DNA from: UBA6019 sp035535055
GTDB lineage: Bacteria > Chloroflexota > Dormibacteria > Dormibacterales > Dormibacteraceae
Direction: 5' to 3'
Length of the DNA: 64,000 nucleotides
NCBI GenBank assembly: GCA_035535055.1
Contig: DATLQT010000034.1
Span: forward strand, 40,172-104,171
Within the stretch, counting starts at the first letter, position 1, and each line of letters begins with the position of its first letter. Of the stretch, positions 34,369-43,109 are shown one piece after another. The notes below the pieces were generated by a model. That model saw only the letters and a list, made by a program, of their open reading frames with translations, was not told where the DNA came from and did no database searches. A program made the translations under genes and the position numbers.

Positions 34369-35208
34369 TCAAGGGCCCAAAACGGCCACCGCGAAGATGA
34401 AGGCGAAGTGGTAGCGGAAGGCGTCCTCGCCGAGCTCCTTCATCCGGTCCGCAAGCTCCGCCTCGAACTCGGCCCGCAGCCGCGGGCCGAGGACGCGGAT
34501 CAGGGTGTTCGGCAGCGGTCCCGACCCCCCCATCAGGTCGGTCCACTCGCGCGGTGTGCGGACCCGGCCGCCGGTGACCATCTCGGTCATCCGTACGTCA
34601 CCGAAGCCCAGCTCGTCGAGCAGGCGGGGCAGGTTCTCCCGCTCGCCGTAGGCCGAGCGCTCGGGCGAGTGCTCGGGAACCCGCAGGTGGTGGCGGGCGG
34701 CCAGGTCGCCGAGCACGCGGTAGAAGAGGTCTTGGGCCTCGGTCTGGAGACTCCGCCGGTGCAGGGAGAGCGCGACCCGTCCACCCGGCCGCAGCAGTCG
34801 CGCCGCCTCCCCCAGGGACGCGAAGGGGTCCATCAGGTAGGGGAGCGACTGGCCGTAGGTGATGAGGTCGAAGCTGCCCTCGCGGAAGACCATCCGCTCG
34901 GCCGCCATCGCCATGAAGGTGGTGTTCTTTCGTGATCGCCGACGAGCGAGGTTCAGCATCCGGGCGCTGAGGTCGATGCCGACCACGCTGCCCCTTGCGC
35001 CGACCGAGGCAGCGACCAGGTGGGTGACCAGGCCGGTGCCGCAGCCGACGTCCAGGACCGCCTTGCCACGGGAGGGCGAAGCCACCTCAACCAGCTTCGC
35101 CGCCACCTTCCCGTGGAGGCCGCCGGCCCAGCTTTCGTATTCGGGAGCGACCCGGTCGTAGAACTCGACGAGGTGCTCGACGAGCTCTTCTTCGCCGGTA
35201 AGCTCCAT
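34369..35208 (-). CDS. Class I SAM-dependent methyltransferase (UbiE/Methyltransf_11-like)
   Basis: A 279-residue enzyme: motif I AVLDVGCGTGLVTHLVAA, post-I GIDLSARMLNLAR, motif II/III-like GSFDLITYGQSLPYL and LLRPGGRVALSLHR. It could methylate a small-molecule or quinone precursor; the substrate is unknown. ATG 35208 (the frame extends further but without homology). It is divergent from the bactofilin gene by 70 bp. Confidence 0.82.
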   Translation of the reverse strand: MELTGEEELVEHLVEFYDRVAPEYESWAGGLHGKVAAKLVEVASPSRGKAVLDVGCGTGLVTHLVAASVGARGSVVGIDLSARMLNLARRRSRKNTTFMAMAAERMVFREGSFDLITYGQSLPYLMDPFASLGEAARLLRPGGRVALSLHRRSLQTEAQDLFYRVLGDLAARHHLRVPEHSPERSAYGERENLPRLLDELGFGDVRMTEMVTGGRVRTPREWTDLMGGSGPLPNTLIRVLGPRLRAEFEAELADRMKELGEDAFRYHFAFIFAVAVLGP

Positions 35209-35278
35209 GGGCGACGTTAGCTTAGGGCGACGGTAGAATGGCCCTGCCCTCCCACCCATTCAAGGAGCCTGTGTCCAA

Positions 35279-35764
35279 ATGGCAGATGAAGAGAACCAGT
35301 CTCACGAGCGCGGCCGGGGCCGGCGCGGCGAGAACAACCACAACTCGATCACGCTCGGTCCTAAGGACCGCCTCGTCGGCTCGTTGACGTTTGACGGCGA
35401 CCTGACCGTTGCCGGGAACGTCGAGGGTGAGCTCACCGCCACCGGCGACGTGGCGGTCGAGAGCGGCTCCACGGTCAAAGCGCAGGTATCCGGGAACAAC
35501 ATTAACGTGCAGGGCACGGTGACCGGCAACGTGACCGCCCGCGGCCGGCTGTCCCTCAGCGGCTCCGGGAGCCTCCACGGGGACGTCCGGGTCAGCAAGC
35601 TGACGGTGGAGGACGGGGCCACCCTCAACGGCAACGTCGCCATGGGCCAGTCGGTCGGCGGCGGATCCGGCCCCGAGGCCGTGGCCGAGGCCGCCGAGAG
35701 CGGCGAGCAGATCCAGAACGCCGAGCAGCCGGCCGAGGAGCCCCAGCCCGAGCCGGTCGGCTAG
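35279..35764 (+). CDS. Bactofilin family cytoskeletal protein
   Basis: A 161-residue bactofilin. Residues 25-120 form repeating β-helix turns of the type GDLTVAGNVEGELTATGDVA and GRLSLSGSGSLHGDVRVSKL. Short disordered tails flank it: an N-terminal charged one (likely membrane or partner binding) and a C-terminal acidic Pro/Glu one. Bactofilins polymerise without nucleotide and organise the envelope or chromosome. ATG at 35279. Confidence 0.9.
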   Translation: MADEENQSHERGRGRRGENNHNSITLGPKDRLVGSLTFDGDLTVAGNVEGELTATGDVAVESGSTVKAQVSGNNINVQGTVTGNVTARGRLSLSGSGSLHGDVRVSKLTVEDGATLNGNVAMGQSVGGGSGPEAVAEAAESGEQIQNAEQPAEEPQPEPVG

Positions 35765-35797
35765 CGCCCGGCGGCTTCGGATAGGGAGCGAAGCGGG

Positions 35798-37162
35798 ATG
35801 CGCACTGCCTACGACCTCGTCATCGTGGGCGGTGGCGCCGCGGGCTCGGAGGCCGCCTTCAGCGTGGCGGACGGCGGCAGGACCTCGATCCTGCTGGTCG
35901 AGTCCGACCACTTGGGCGGCACCTGTACCAACCACGGCTGCGTCCCCACCAAGGCCCTCGTCAAGGCGGCCCGGGTGGCTTGGACGCTCCAGACGGCACG
36001 CGAGTTCGGCTTCGAGGGCGTGGAGCCCCGCTTCGACTGGGAGAAGGTGATCGGGCGCGCCTACCGGGTCCGTGATCACATGCTCCGCCACGGCATGACG
36101 CCCTTCAACGAAGCCGGCGTGGAGGTCGCCTTCCCGGATCGCGCCCAGTTGGTGGGCGAGCGTCACCTCGAGGTGGGCGGCCAGGCCGTCGAGGCGGGGG
36201 CGGTGCTGCTGGCGACCGGGCTCGAGCCCTTCATACCGCCCATCGAGGGCCTGTCCGAGGCCGGCTACCTGGACAACGAGTCGGTACTCGACCTCAAGGT
36301 GTTGCCGGCCCGGCTGGCGGTGCTCGGCGGCGGCCCGATCGGCTGCGAGTTCGCGCAGGTCTTCGCCCGTTTCGGCGTCCAGGTCGCCATCGTCGAGGCG
36401 GCCGACCGGCTGGCGCCGCCGGAGGAGCCGGAGTCGAGCGCCGCGATCGCGGAGGCGTTCGAGGCGGAGGGGATCGGCATCCGTACGGGTGCCAAGGTGG
36501 TCCAGGTCAGCCGTTCTCCGAGCGGCCGGCGGCTTCACTTCGACAACGGCTCCAGCCTCGAGGTTGACGAGATCCTGGTCGCCGTCGGGCGCTGCCTCGA
36601 CGGCGCCCGTCATGGCCTCGACGCGGCCGGCATCGAGTGGACCCGGCAGGGCGTCAAGGTCGACCGCCACCTGCGGACCACCCAACCCTGGGCCTACGCC
36701 GCGGGGGACATCGTCGGCGGACTGCTCTTCACCCACACCGCTTCGGCGATGGGCCCGATCGCCGCCCGCAATGCGCTAGCCCAGGGCGGCAGCGAAGTCT
36801 ACGACCCCCGGATCGTCCCCCGGGTGACCTTCACCGACCCCGAGCTGGCGTCGGTCGGCATGACCGAGCAGCAGGCCCGCGCGGCGGGCCACCGGGTCTC
36901 GATCGGCGTCGCCTCCGTCCGAGACGCGGAGAAAGCGGAGATCGACGGCCAGTCGATCGGCCAGGTGAAGGTCGTCGCCGGCGAGGGTGGCGAGCTGCTG
37001 GGCTGCCACATCGTCTGCGAGAACGCGGGCGACATGATCCACGAAGCGGTCGCGATGATGGCCGGCCGGGTGCCGGTCGGCGTGGTCGCGGCCGAGATGC
37101 ACGCCTACCCGACGCTCTCCGAGCTCATGCGCTCGGCCCTCTCCGAGGCGGCCGGCTCCTAG
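35798..37162 (+). CDS. FAD-dependent disulfide oxidoreductase (mercuric reductase/dihydrolipoamide dehydrogenase-like)
   Basis: A 454-residue flavoprotein: FAD motif LVIVGGGAAGSEAAFSVA, redox disulfide in HLGGTCTNHGCVPTKALVKA (about residues 40-55), NAD motif LAVLGGGPIGCEFAQVFARF, and a C-terminal dimerisation domain with MHAYPTLSELMRSA (the His active-site base). The N-terminal metal-binding domain of MerA is absent and no mer genes are near, so the physiological substrate is open. A paralogue begins at the left edge of the window. Confidence 0.9.
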   Translation: MRTAYDLVIVGGGAAGSEAAFSVADGGRTSILLVESDHLGGTCTNHGCVPTKALVKAARVAWTLQTAREFGFEGVEPRFDWEKVIGRAYRVRDHMLRHGMTPFNEAGVEVAFPDRAQLVGERHLEVGGQAVEAGAVLLATGLEPFIPPIEGLSEAGYLDNESVLDLKVLPARLAVLGGGPIGCEFAQVFARFGVQVAIVEAADRLAPPEEPESSAAIAEAFEAEGIGIRTGAKVVQVSRSPSGRRLHFDNGSSLEVDEILVAVGRCLDGARHGLDAAGIEWTRQGVKVDRHLRTTQPWAYAAGDIVGGLLFTHTASAMGPIAARNALAQGGSEVYDPRIVPRVTFTDPELASVGMTEQQARAAGHRVSIGVASVRDAEKAEIDGQSIGQVKVVAGEGGELLGCHIVCENAGDMIHEAVAMMAGRVPVGVVAAEMHAYPTLSELMRSALSEAAGS

Positions 37163-37229
37163 ATCTGACATCGCTAGACTCAGATAAGTTCCTAGCGGTT
37201 CGACATAGTCCGAAAGGAGACCCGACGCT

Positions 37230-37757
37230 ATGAGAATTGCCTGCCTGCTCGCTGACGGCTACGAGGATTCCGAGTTCCAAAAGCCTCGCGACGAGTTCAC
37301 CGCCGGCGGCCACGAGGTCGTCGTCATCGCGAAGGAGGCCGGCCAGCAGCTGGCCGGCAAGAAGGGAGAGTCCCAGACCAAGGCCGACAAGGGCATCGCC
37401 GAGGTGCGACCCGACCAGTTCGACGCGCTCTTCCTGCCCGGCGGCCACTCGCCCGACTCGCTTCGCGCTGACGAGCGCTTCGTCGAGTTCGTGAAGCCGT
37501 TCTTCGCCGACGGGCGGCCCGTCTTGGCCATCTGCCACGGCCCGCAGCTGCTGATCTCCGCCGATCAGTACAAAGAGCGCCGGATGACCGCCTGGAAGAC
37601 AATCCAGGGCGACCTCCAGCGGATGGGGGCAAGCGTCGTCGATCAAGAGGTGGTGGTCGATCGGAACCTGGTCACCTCGCGGCAGCCGTCGGACATCCCG
37701 GCCTTCATCCGCGAATCGCTGAGCGTCATGGAGACGGCGACCGTTCCCACCCGCTGA
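37230..37757 (+). CDS. DJ-1/PfpI family protein
   Basis: A 175-residue protein of the class I glutamine-amidotransferase fold, PfpI type. The nucleophile elbow is AICHGPQLLIS (Cys about 105), the nearby GHSPDSLR and the N-terminal LADGYEDSEFQKP (acidic residue for the Cys) fit. Members act as deglycases, chaperones or peptidases; which applies is not shown by sequence. ATG 37230, preceded by AAAGGAG. Confidence 0.88.
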   Translation: MRIACLLADGYEDSEFQKPRDEFTAGGHEVVVIAKEAGQQLAGKKGESQTKADKGIAEVRPDQFDALFLPGGHSPDSLRADERFVEFVKPFFADGRPVLAICHGPQLLISADQYKERRMTAWKTIQGDLQRMGASVVDQEVVVDRNLVTSRQPSDIPAFIRESLSVMETATVPTR

Positions 37758-37809
37758 CCTCGCTCCCGCGTCACAGCGGGCTGCCCGGCGGTGCTTAGAC
37801 TTCGAACCG

Positions 37810-38514
37810 ATGCACCGCATTCGCCGGGTGGCCCGCGTCGCCGTCCTCGTCCCCCTCCTCGCGCTTCTACTCGCTTGCTCTATCGGTGGCGGCCCGACAG
37901 CCGACCCCGCGAAGGTGCTGAGCCAGGCCGGCCCGGCCCTTGGCCAGGTGAAGACGGCCTCGGTCGAGATGCAGTTCGGCTCGGGCGCCACGTTCTTCGG
38001 CTTCACGGTCGTCTCTGCGTCAGGGAAGGTCAAGCTGCCCGCCGACAGTCTGGTCACGATCAAGGCTCTCCAGAGCAGCGACTCGCTGATCGAGATAGCG
38101 GTCACCACGCTGGGCGGGCAGACCTGGGTTACGGTCCCCTTCCTGGGCGTCCAGGAGGTCACTGGCGCGGAGGCGGCAGCCGTCCCCTCGGTGGGGCGGA
38201 TCTTCGATCCCAGCAAGGGCCTGCCAGGTGTGCTTGCCGAGGGCCGCAACCCCAAGTTGCTCGGCTCCGAGACCGTTGACGGCGTGGACTGCTGGAAGGT
38301 CGAGGCGACCTACACCGCGGCCCAGGTCTCGCAGGCAGTGCAGCCGCTCAGCCCGAGTGGCGACATCGACGCGACCCTGTGGATCGGCAAGTCCGATCAC
38401 CTGCTGCGCAAGACGCTCCTCAAGGGCAAGCTCTTCACGGCGTCCAAGACGACGACGCTGCAGGTTCGCTTGTACGACTTCAACGCGCCCGTCACCATCA
38501 CCAAGCCCGTCTGA
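37810..38514 (+). CDS. LppX/LprAFG-type lipoprotein
   Basis: A 234-residue lipoprotein. The signal peptide ends in a lipobox LLAC, with the modified Cys at about residue 23. The mature part resembles LppX/LprG, hydrophobic-pocket lipid carriers of the mycobacterial envelope (repeated Q/D-rich strands, VDGVDCWKVEATYT). The next gene is a 14-helix DHA2 transporter, exactly the gene order of mycobacterial lprG-P55, so the pair is likely an envelope-lipid export system. Function is inferred from that arrangement. Confidence 0.83.
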   Translation: MHRIRRVARVAVLVPLLALLLACSIGGGPTADPAKVLSQAGPALGQVKTASVEMQFGSGATFFGFTVVSASGKVKLPADSLVTIKALQSSDSLIEIAVTTLGGQTWVTVPFLGVQEVTGAEAAAVPSVGRIFDPSKGLPGVLAEGRNPKLLGSETVDGVDCWKVEATYTAAQVSQAVQPLSPSGDIDATLWIGKSDHLLRKTLLKGKLFTASKTTTLQVRLYDFNAPVTITKPV

Positions 38515-38533
38515 CAACGGGCGACTGACCGAC

Positions 38534-40105
38534 TTGCTGGCGCGCTGGGGGCGGCCGCTCCTGCTCGGCTGCGCCGCCCTCGGCCTGCTGGTCGCGGCCC
38601 TGGACGCCTACGTCGTGGTGACGCTGCTGCCGGCGATGCTCTTCGATCTCGACCTTTCCGTGGACCGGATCGAGCAGGCGACGCCGATCGTCTCCGGCTT
38701 CCTGGCGGGCTACATCGTCGTCATGCCGCTTCTCGGCCTCGCCTCGGACATCCACGGCCGGACTCCCGTCTACCTGGCGGCGCTGGCCGTCTTCGCCGCG
38801 GGCTCGGTGCTGACCGCGACCGCCGGCTACACGGGTGAACCGCCCTACGGCCTGATTGGCCTGCCCTGGCTGGTGACCGGGCGGGTCCTGCAGGGCCTGG
38901 GAGGCGGAGCGACCGTGCCGGTGGCGCTGGCGCTCGCGGCCGACCTCTTTCCCGTGGGGCGGAGGACGCTGGCGATTGGCCTCGTGGCCGCCGTCCAGGA
39001 GACGGGCAGCGTCCTCGGCCCGCTCTACGGCGCGGGAATCGCCGCCACGGCCGCGGCCTACGGTGGCTGGCGAGTTGTGTTCTGGCTGAACCTGCCGCTG
39101 GCCCTGGTTTGCGGGCTCGGGTTCCTTCTGGCCGCGCGGGCCCGGCCTGTCCAGCGGACAGCGGCCCGGACGCCGAGGGAACGGGAGCTCACCGCGGACT
39201 GGCTCGGGGCGGGGCTCCTGGGCACGGGACTGGCTCTGCTGGTGCTGGCGCTCTACCCGGACGACCCCCGCCACTCGGCCGTTGGCCATTACTTCTTTCC
39301 CGCGGGTCTGGGAGCGCTGCTCGCCCTCGCGGGCTGGGCCTACCGCCAGCTGGCGTCGCTCAGTCCCGTGATCCCGCGCGAGTTGCTTAGAAGCCGCCAA
39401 TTCATCGGCTCGTCCGCCGCCAACCTGCTGGTCGGCGCCGGGCTGATGGTGGCGCTGGTCGACATCCCGGTGATGGGCCGGGCCGTCTTCAACCTCGACC
39501 AGCTCGGCGCGGCCCTGCTCCTGGCGCGCTTCATGGTCGCCGTGCCCGTCGGCGCCCTCGCGGGAGGCCTCCTTGGCGGCCGGATTGGCAGCCGGTGGAC
39601 AGCCGGGGTGGGCCTGGCCGCTGCCGCCGGCGGATTCCTGCTCATGGCCGGCTGGGACGCCGGGGAGCTGGCCAGGCGCGTTGGGCCCCTGCCGGAGGCG
39701 GACATCGTGTTGGTTGGAGCCGGCCTGGGCTTCGGGCTTGTCATCGCTCCCCTCGCGGCGGCGGTGCTGGACATCGCCCGCTCATCGCGGCACGGGCTGG
39801 CGGCCAGCCTCGTGGTTATGGTCAGGACGCTGGGGATGCTGCTCGGCCTGAGCGTGCTCTCGGCCTATGGCGTGCACCGCTTCTACCAGCTCTTCAACTC
39901 GGGCCCGCCGCTGCGCCTGATTCCCGGCTCCCCCGAATTCGCCGCCCAGAAGGCGGCCTTCGACGCGCGGGTCACCTCCGCGCTGGTGGCGGAGTATCAC
40001 GCCATCTTCACCGTCGCCGCCGTCGTCTGCGCGGTTGCCGCGTTGGTGGCCGTTTTCTCGCTCTCGACGCGCTTGACCGCGGGAAGGGCCACCGCCTCCA
40101 GATAG
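38534..40105 (+). CDS. MFS transporter, DHA2 family (P55-like), partner of the LppX-type lipoprotein
   Basis: A 523-residue 14-helix transporter. Helix 1 begins LLLGCAALGLLVAALDAYVV; the A-motif is LASDIHGRTPVYLAAL, and helix 5 carries the motif C-like GSVLGPLYGAGIAAT. It starts (TTG 38534; CTG 38525 alternative) 20 bp after the lipoprotein gene. In the mycobacterial LprG-P55 pair the transporter flips lipid to the lipoprotein; that analogy is the basis of the call. The end overlaps an antisense gene by 109 bp. Confidence 0.85.
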   Translation: MLARWGRPLLLGCAALGLLVAALDAYVVVTLLPAMLFDLDLSVDRIEQATPIVSGFLAGYIVVMPLLGLASDIHGRTPVYLAALAVFAAGSVLTATAGYTGEPPYGLIGLPWLVTGRVLQGLGGGATVPVALALAADLFPVGRRTLAIGLVAAVQETGSVLGPLYGAGIAATAAAYGGWRVVFWLNLPLALVCGLGFLLAARARPVQRTAARTPRERELTADWLGAGLLGTGLALLVLALYPDDPRHSAVGHYFFPAGLGALLALAGWAYRQLASLSPVIPRELLRSRQFIGSSAANLLVGAGLMVALVDIPVMGRAVFNLDQLGAALLLARFMVAVPVGALAGGLLGGRIGSRWTAGVGLAAAAGGFLLMAGWDAGELARRVGPLPEADIVLVGAGLGFGLVIAPLAAAVLDIARSSRHGLAASLVVMVRTLGMLLGLSVLSAYGVHRFYQLFNSGPPLRLIPGSPEFAAQKAAFDARVTSALVAEYHAIFTVAAVVCAVAALVAVFSLSTRLTAGRATASR

Positions 40106-40431
40106 GCGCTCATGGCGTCCGTCAGGTGCGCGAGGATGCCCTCCTCGAAGTGCTCGAGGGAACCCTGCCCGGTGTTGATCTGACCCAGGGTGACGGGGAA
40201 TCCGCCGGGTGGCTGAGCGGCAGGCTGGGACGCCGGAGGCGGCTTCACAAGCGCTCCGGCATCGGGCACCGCGTCGGAGGGGGCCGGCGCCCGCGCCATC
40301 GCCGGCAGGCCTGCCACCGGCGCCGTCCGCCTCGCCTCGTAGACGCGCCAGGAGACGGCGGAGAGGACGAACATCACCACGACCTCCCCGACCACGATCC
40401 AGAACAGGGGCTGCCGCAGGCGGGCCTTCAT
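39997..40431 (-). CDS. Single-pass membrane protein with Pro-rich region
   Basis: A 144-residue protein: a cytoplasmic MKARLRQ, one helix (IVVGEVVVMFVLSAVSW), an Ala/Pro-rich stretch, then QINTGQGSLEHFEEGI and a helical tail. The last 36 residues are antisense to the end of the transporter gene. It is worth accepting as a gene because copy B of the conserved 19-bp element lies 38 nt upstream, as before the pilin operon. The bitopic layout would suit a secretion-channel component (VirB8/VirB10-like), but no homology is claimed. Confidence 0.55.
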   Translation of the reverse strand: MKARLRQPLFWIVVGEVVVMFVLSAVSWRVYEARRTAPVAGLPAMARAPAPSDAVPDAGALVKPPPASQPAAQPPGGFPVTLGQINTGQGSLEHFEEGILAHLTDAMSAYLEAVALPAVKRVESEKTATNAATAQTTAATVKMA

Positions 40432-40468
40432 CTCGGCCCGCAGGCTACGAGTCCCAGCCTCGAATCGG

Positions 40469-40487
40469 AACCAGACCGGTTAAGACC
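40469..40487 (-). promoter_or_regulatory. Conserved 19-bp upstream element, copy B
   Basis: Minus-strand GGTCTTAACCGGTCTGGTT, 38 nt upstream of the membrane-protein gene at 40431. It matches copy A at 18 of 19 bases and runs over the aminotransferase stop codon (40480-40482), where coding constraint is only partial. Confidence 0.6.
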
Positions 40488-41661
40488 CCGCTTCGACCGC
40501 CAGAGGCCGGAGGGCTTCGAGTCCCCGGCGGAGGGTTTCCATGCGCTTGGGGAAGCTGAAACGGACGTGGTCGCGTCCCTGCCTGGGATCGTGGAAGAAG
40601 CTCGAGGCGGGGACAGTCGCGACCGCCAGCTCCTCCACCAGGTGGCGTGCGAAGGCGACGTCGTCAGAGTGACCGAAGCGGCCGATCCCTGCCATCACGT
40701 AATAGGCGCCGTCGGGCGCTCTGACCTCGAAGCCCAGTTCATCCAGCCCGGCGACGATCGCGTCGCGGCGCTCCCGGTACTCCTCCAGCAGCGAGTCGTA
40801 GAAGGCGTCCGGGAAGCCGAGGGCGGTCGCGACCGCGACCTGCAGCGGATGGGCGGCGCCGACGGTCAGGAAGTCGTGCACCTTGCGGATCCCGGCCGAG
40901 AGCCCCGGCGGGGCGATCAGCCAGCCGACCCGCCAGCCGGTGACGCTGAAGGTCTTGGAGGCGCCGCTAATGGTGATCGTTCGCTCCGCCATCCCCGGCA
41001 GGGTCGCCATCGGGACGTGCTCGCCCCGGTAGACCAGGTGCTCGTAGATCTCGTCGGTGATGGCGTAGGCGTCGTGGTCGCGGCAGAGTCCTGCGATCAG
41101 CTCCAGCTCCTCTCGCGAGAAGACCTTGCCGGTCGGGTTGTGGGGCGTGTTGACCACGATCGCGCGGGTGCGGGGGCCGAAGGCAGCCCGCAGCTCAGCC
41201 TCCTCGAAGCTCCAGTCGGGCGCCCGCAGGGTAACGAAGCGGGGCACCGCACCGCTCAGGATGCAGTCCGGCCCGTAGTTCTCGTAGTAGGGCTCAAAGA
41301 CGACCACCTCGTCGCCCGGGTCGACGGTCGCCAACATGGCGGCGATCATCGCCTCGGTCGCCCCGCAGCTGACCGTGACCTCGGCCTCGGGGTCCACCTG
41401 CCGGCCCCACCAGCGGCTCTGCTTGGCCGCGATCGCCTGCCGCAACTGCGGGGCGCCCCAGGTGGTGGCGTACTGGTTGAAGCCCTCGTCGAGCGCCTGC
41501 TTGGCGGCCTCGACGATCTCGCGCGACGGCGGAAAGTCAGGGAACCCCTGGGCGAAGTTGACCGCCTTCTCAGGACCGTTGAGGGCGAGGTTGAGGCGCG
41601 TCATCTCGCGGATGACGCTCTCGGTGAAGCTCTCGGCCTTGCGGCTGAGGATCGGCTGCAA
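40480..41661 (-). CDS. Pyridoxal phosphate-dependent aminotransferase, class I
   Basis: A 393-residue enzyme of fold type I. The PLP-binding lysine is in ISGASKTFSVTGWRVGW (about residue 236). NTPHNPTGKVFSREEL, DAYAITDEIYEHLVY and the C-terminal Arg in HVRFSFPKR (carboxylate binding) are present. This subgroup includes aspartate, kynurenine and methionine aminotransferases, so the amino-acid specificity is undetermined. It ends with the TAA that forms part of the copy-B element. Confidence 0.9.
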   Translation of the reverse strand: MQPILSRKAESFTESVIREMTRLNLALNGPEKAVNFAQGFPDFPPSREIVEAAKQALDEGFNQYATTWGAPQLRQAIAAKQSRWWGRQVDPEAEVTVSCGATEAMIAAMLATVDPGDEVVVFEPYYENYGPDCILSGAVPRFVTLRAPDWSFEEAELRAAFGPRTRAIVVNTPHNPTGKVFSREELELIAGLCRDHDAYAITDEIYEHLVYRGEHVPMATLPGMAERTITISGASKTFSVTGWRVGWLIAPPGLSAGIRKVHDFLTVGAAHPLQVAVATALGFPDAFYDSLLEEYRERRDAIVAGLDELGFEVRAPDGAYYVMAGIGRFGHSDDVAFARHLVEELAVATVPASSFFHDPRQGRDHVRFSFPKRMETLRRGLEALRPLAVEAGS

Positions 41662-41670
41662 CGGCTTGGG

Positions 41671-42144
41671 TTAGGTGCCGGGCGCCAGGTTGCCACGCTC
41701 GAGGCGGAACTCGTTGCCCGAGCAGAAGTCGCAGGCAGGGGGCGCCTCGAGGCCGCGATAGCCCTGGCCGCAGGCCTGGCAGGTCCAGTGGCTGTGGGCG
41801 AAGAAGTCCAGGATGTCGGAACGGCTCAGGAGTCCCACCATCCGGCCCTGCGCCATCACCGGCAGCCGGCGGATCCGCTGGTCGGCAAGGAGCCGGGCCG
41901 CCTCCTCGATCCCGGTGTCCTCGCCGATCGAGATCACATGCCGGCTCATGATGTCCGACACCTTCTTTCCCTTCTTGGTGAACACGTCCACCTCGCTGAC
42001 GATGCCGACCACGTGGCCCTCGGGGTCGGTGACCGGTGCGCCGGTGATGTGCGAGCGCGACAGGCGATCGGCCACCTCACCGACGTCCAAGTCCTCGTCG
42101 AAGGTGATCACCTTGGTCGTCATCACATCTTTGACCGGGATCAC
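41671..42144 (-). CDS. CBS-domain pair with C-terminal zinc ribbon
   Basis: A 157-residue protein. Two CBS motifs (residues about 5-55, with ITGAPVTDPEGHVVGIVSEV; and 63-118, with RIRRLPVMAQGRMVGLLSRS) form an adenylate-sensing module. Residues 121-150 carry a zinc ribbon with paired cysteines (CQAC ... CDFC). The regulated partner is unknown. It overlaps the threonine dehydratase gene by 4 bp. Confidence 0.85.
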   Translation of the reverse strand: MIPVKDVMTTKVITFDEDLDVGEVADRLSRSHITGAPVTDPEGHVVGIVSEVDVFTKKGKKVSDIMSRHVISIGEDTGIEEAARLLADQRIRRLPVMAQGRMVGLLSRSDILDFFAHSHWTCQACGQGYRGLEAPPACDFCSGNEFRLERGNLAPGT

Positions 42145-43100
42145 GGTGCGATAAGCCTAGCCATCAACTCGGGATCGGCGTTCCCGCCGCTCAGTACCAG
42201 GCCGAGCCTCGACGAGTCGGGCAGCTTGCGGGCCAGGAAGGCCGCGAGCGGGAGAGCTCCGGTCGGCTCGAGAGCGATCTTGCAGCGCAGCCAGGCAATT
42301 AACAGCGCCTGTTCTATCTCCGCCTCGGTGACGAGCACGATGTCGTCCATGAGCCGGTTCGCCACCAGCACCTCGAAGTTTCTCTGCCCGATGCTCAGGG
42401 ACTTCACGCCGTCGGCTATCGTCACCGGCGCCCCCGACAGCCTCTCCAGCTTTCCGCTCCGAAAAGAACGCCACGCATCGTCGGCGGCGGCCGGCTCGAC
42501 GCCGATGACCCGCACCTCCGGGCGCTTCGCCTTGACGGCCAGGGCCCACCCGCTCAGCTGCCCGCCGCCGCCTACCGGTGCAGCCACCAGGTCGAGGTCG
42601 GGCACGTCTTCGAGCAGCTCCAGGGCGCCCGTGCCCTGGCCGTGGATCACATCCCAGTCGTCGTAGGCGTGCACGAGCGCATACCCCGTCCGCTCCACCG
42701 CCTCGACGAGCTTTTCGTCGCGGTTCCCGAACGTAATCCCCTCGCTGACGACCTCGGCGCCAAGGGCTCGCGTGGCGGCGACTTTGGCCGGGTTGGCTCC
42801 CTCGGGGATCAGGATCACCGCCTTCAGGCCCGCGGTCCGGGCGGCCAGCGCGACCGCCTGGGCGTGGTTTCCCGAACTGGCGGTGATGACGCCCGGGGTG
42901 CCCGGCGGGAGCCGGAGCACGGCGTTGAACGCTCCCCTTGCCTTGAAGGATCCCGTCACCTGGAAGCACTCTGGCTTGAAGACCAGGGTCGGGTCGAGGT
43001 CGGTCGTCAGGACCGGGGTCCGCCTGACGTAGGGACGGATTCTCTCGGCCGCCGCTTCGATCTCGGAGAGGTGTGCTCGCGCGAACTCGATCCCGGCCAT
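42141..43100 (-). CDS. Threonine/serine dehydratase, PLP-dependent (catabolic type)
   Basis: A 319-residue fold-type II enzyme. PLP lysine K53 is in VTGSFKARGAFNAVLR; the Asn/His loop is ASSGNHAQAVALAA, and the glycine-rich phosphate loop is APVGGGGQLSG. It has no C-terminal ACT regulatory domain, so feedback control by isoleucine is not expected. It could also act as a serine racemase-like enzyme. ATG 43100. Confidence 0.9.
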   Translation of the reverse strand: MAGIEFARAHLSEIEAAAERIRPYVRRTPVLTTDLDPTLVFKPECFQVTGSFKARGAFNAVLRLPPGTPGVITASSGNHAQAVALAARTAGLKAVILIPEGANPAKVAATRALGAEVVSEGITFGNRDEKLVEAVERTGYALVHAYDDWDVIHGQGTGALELLEDVPDLDLVAAPVGGGGQLSGWALAVKAKRPEVRVIGVEPAAADDAWRSFRSGKLERLSGAPVTIADGVKSLSIGQRNFEVLVANRLMDDIVLVTEAEIEQALLIAWLRCKIALEPTGALPLAAFLARKLPDSSRLGLVLSGGNADPELMARLIAP

Positions 43101-43109
43101 CGGGACAGG

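Noticed and set aside
39595..42666. A 1023-codon open frame on the plus strand
   Set aside because: It is antisense to the aminotransferase, CBS and threonine dehydratase genes. It has no domains, only Gly/Arg/Pro-rich GC-frame sequence.
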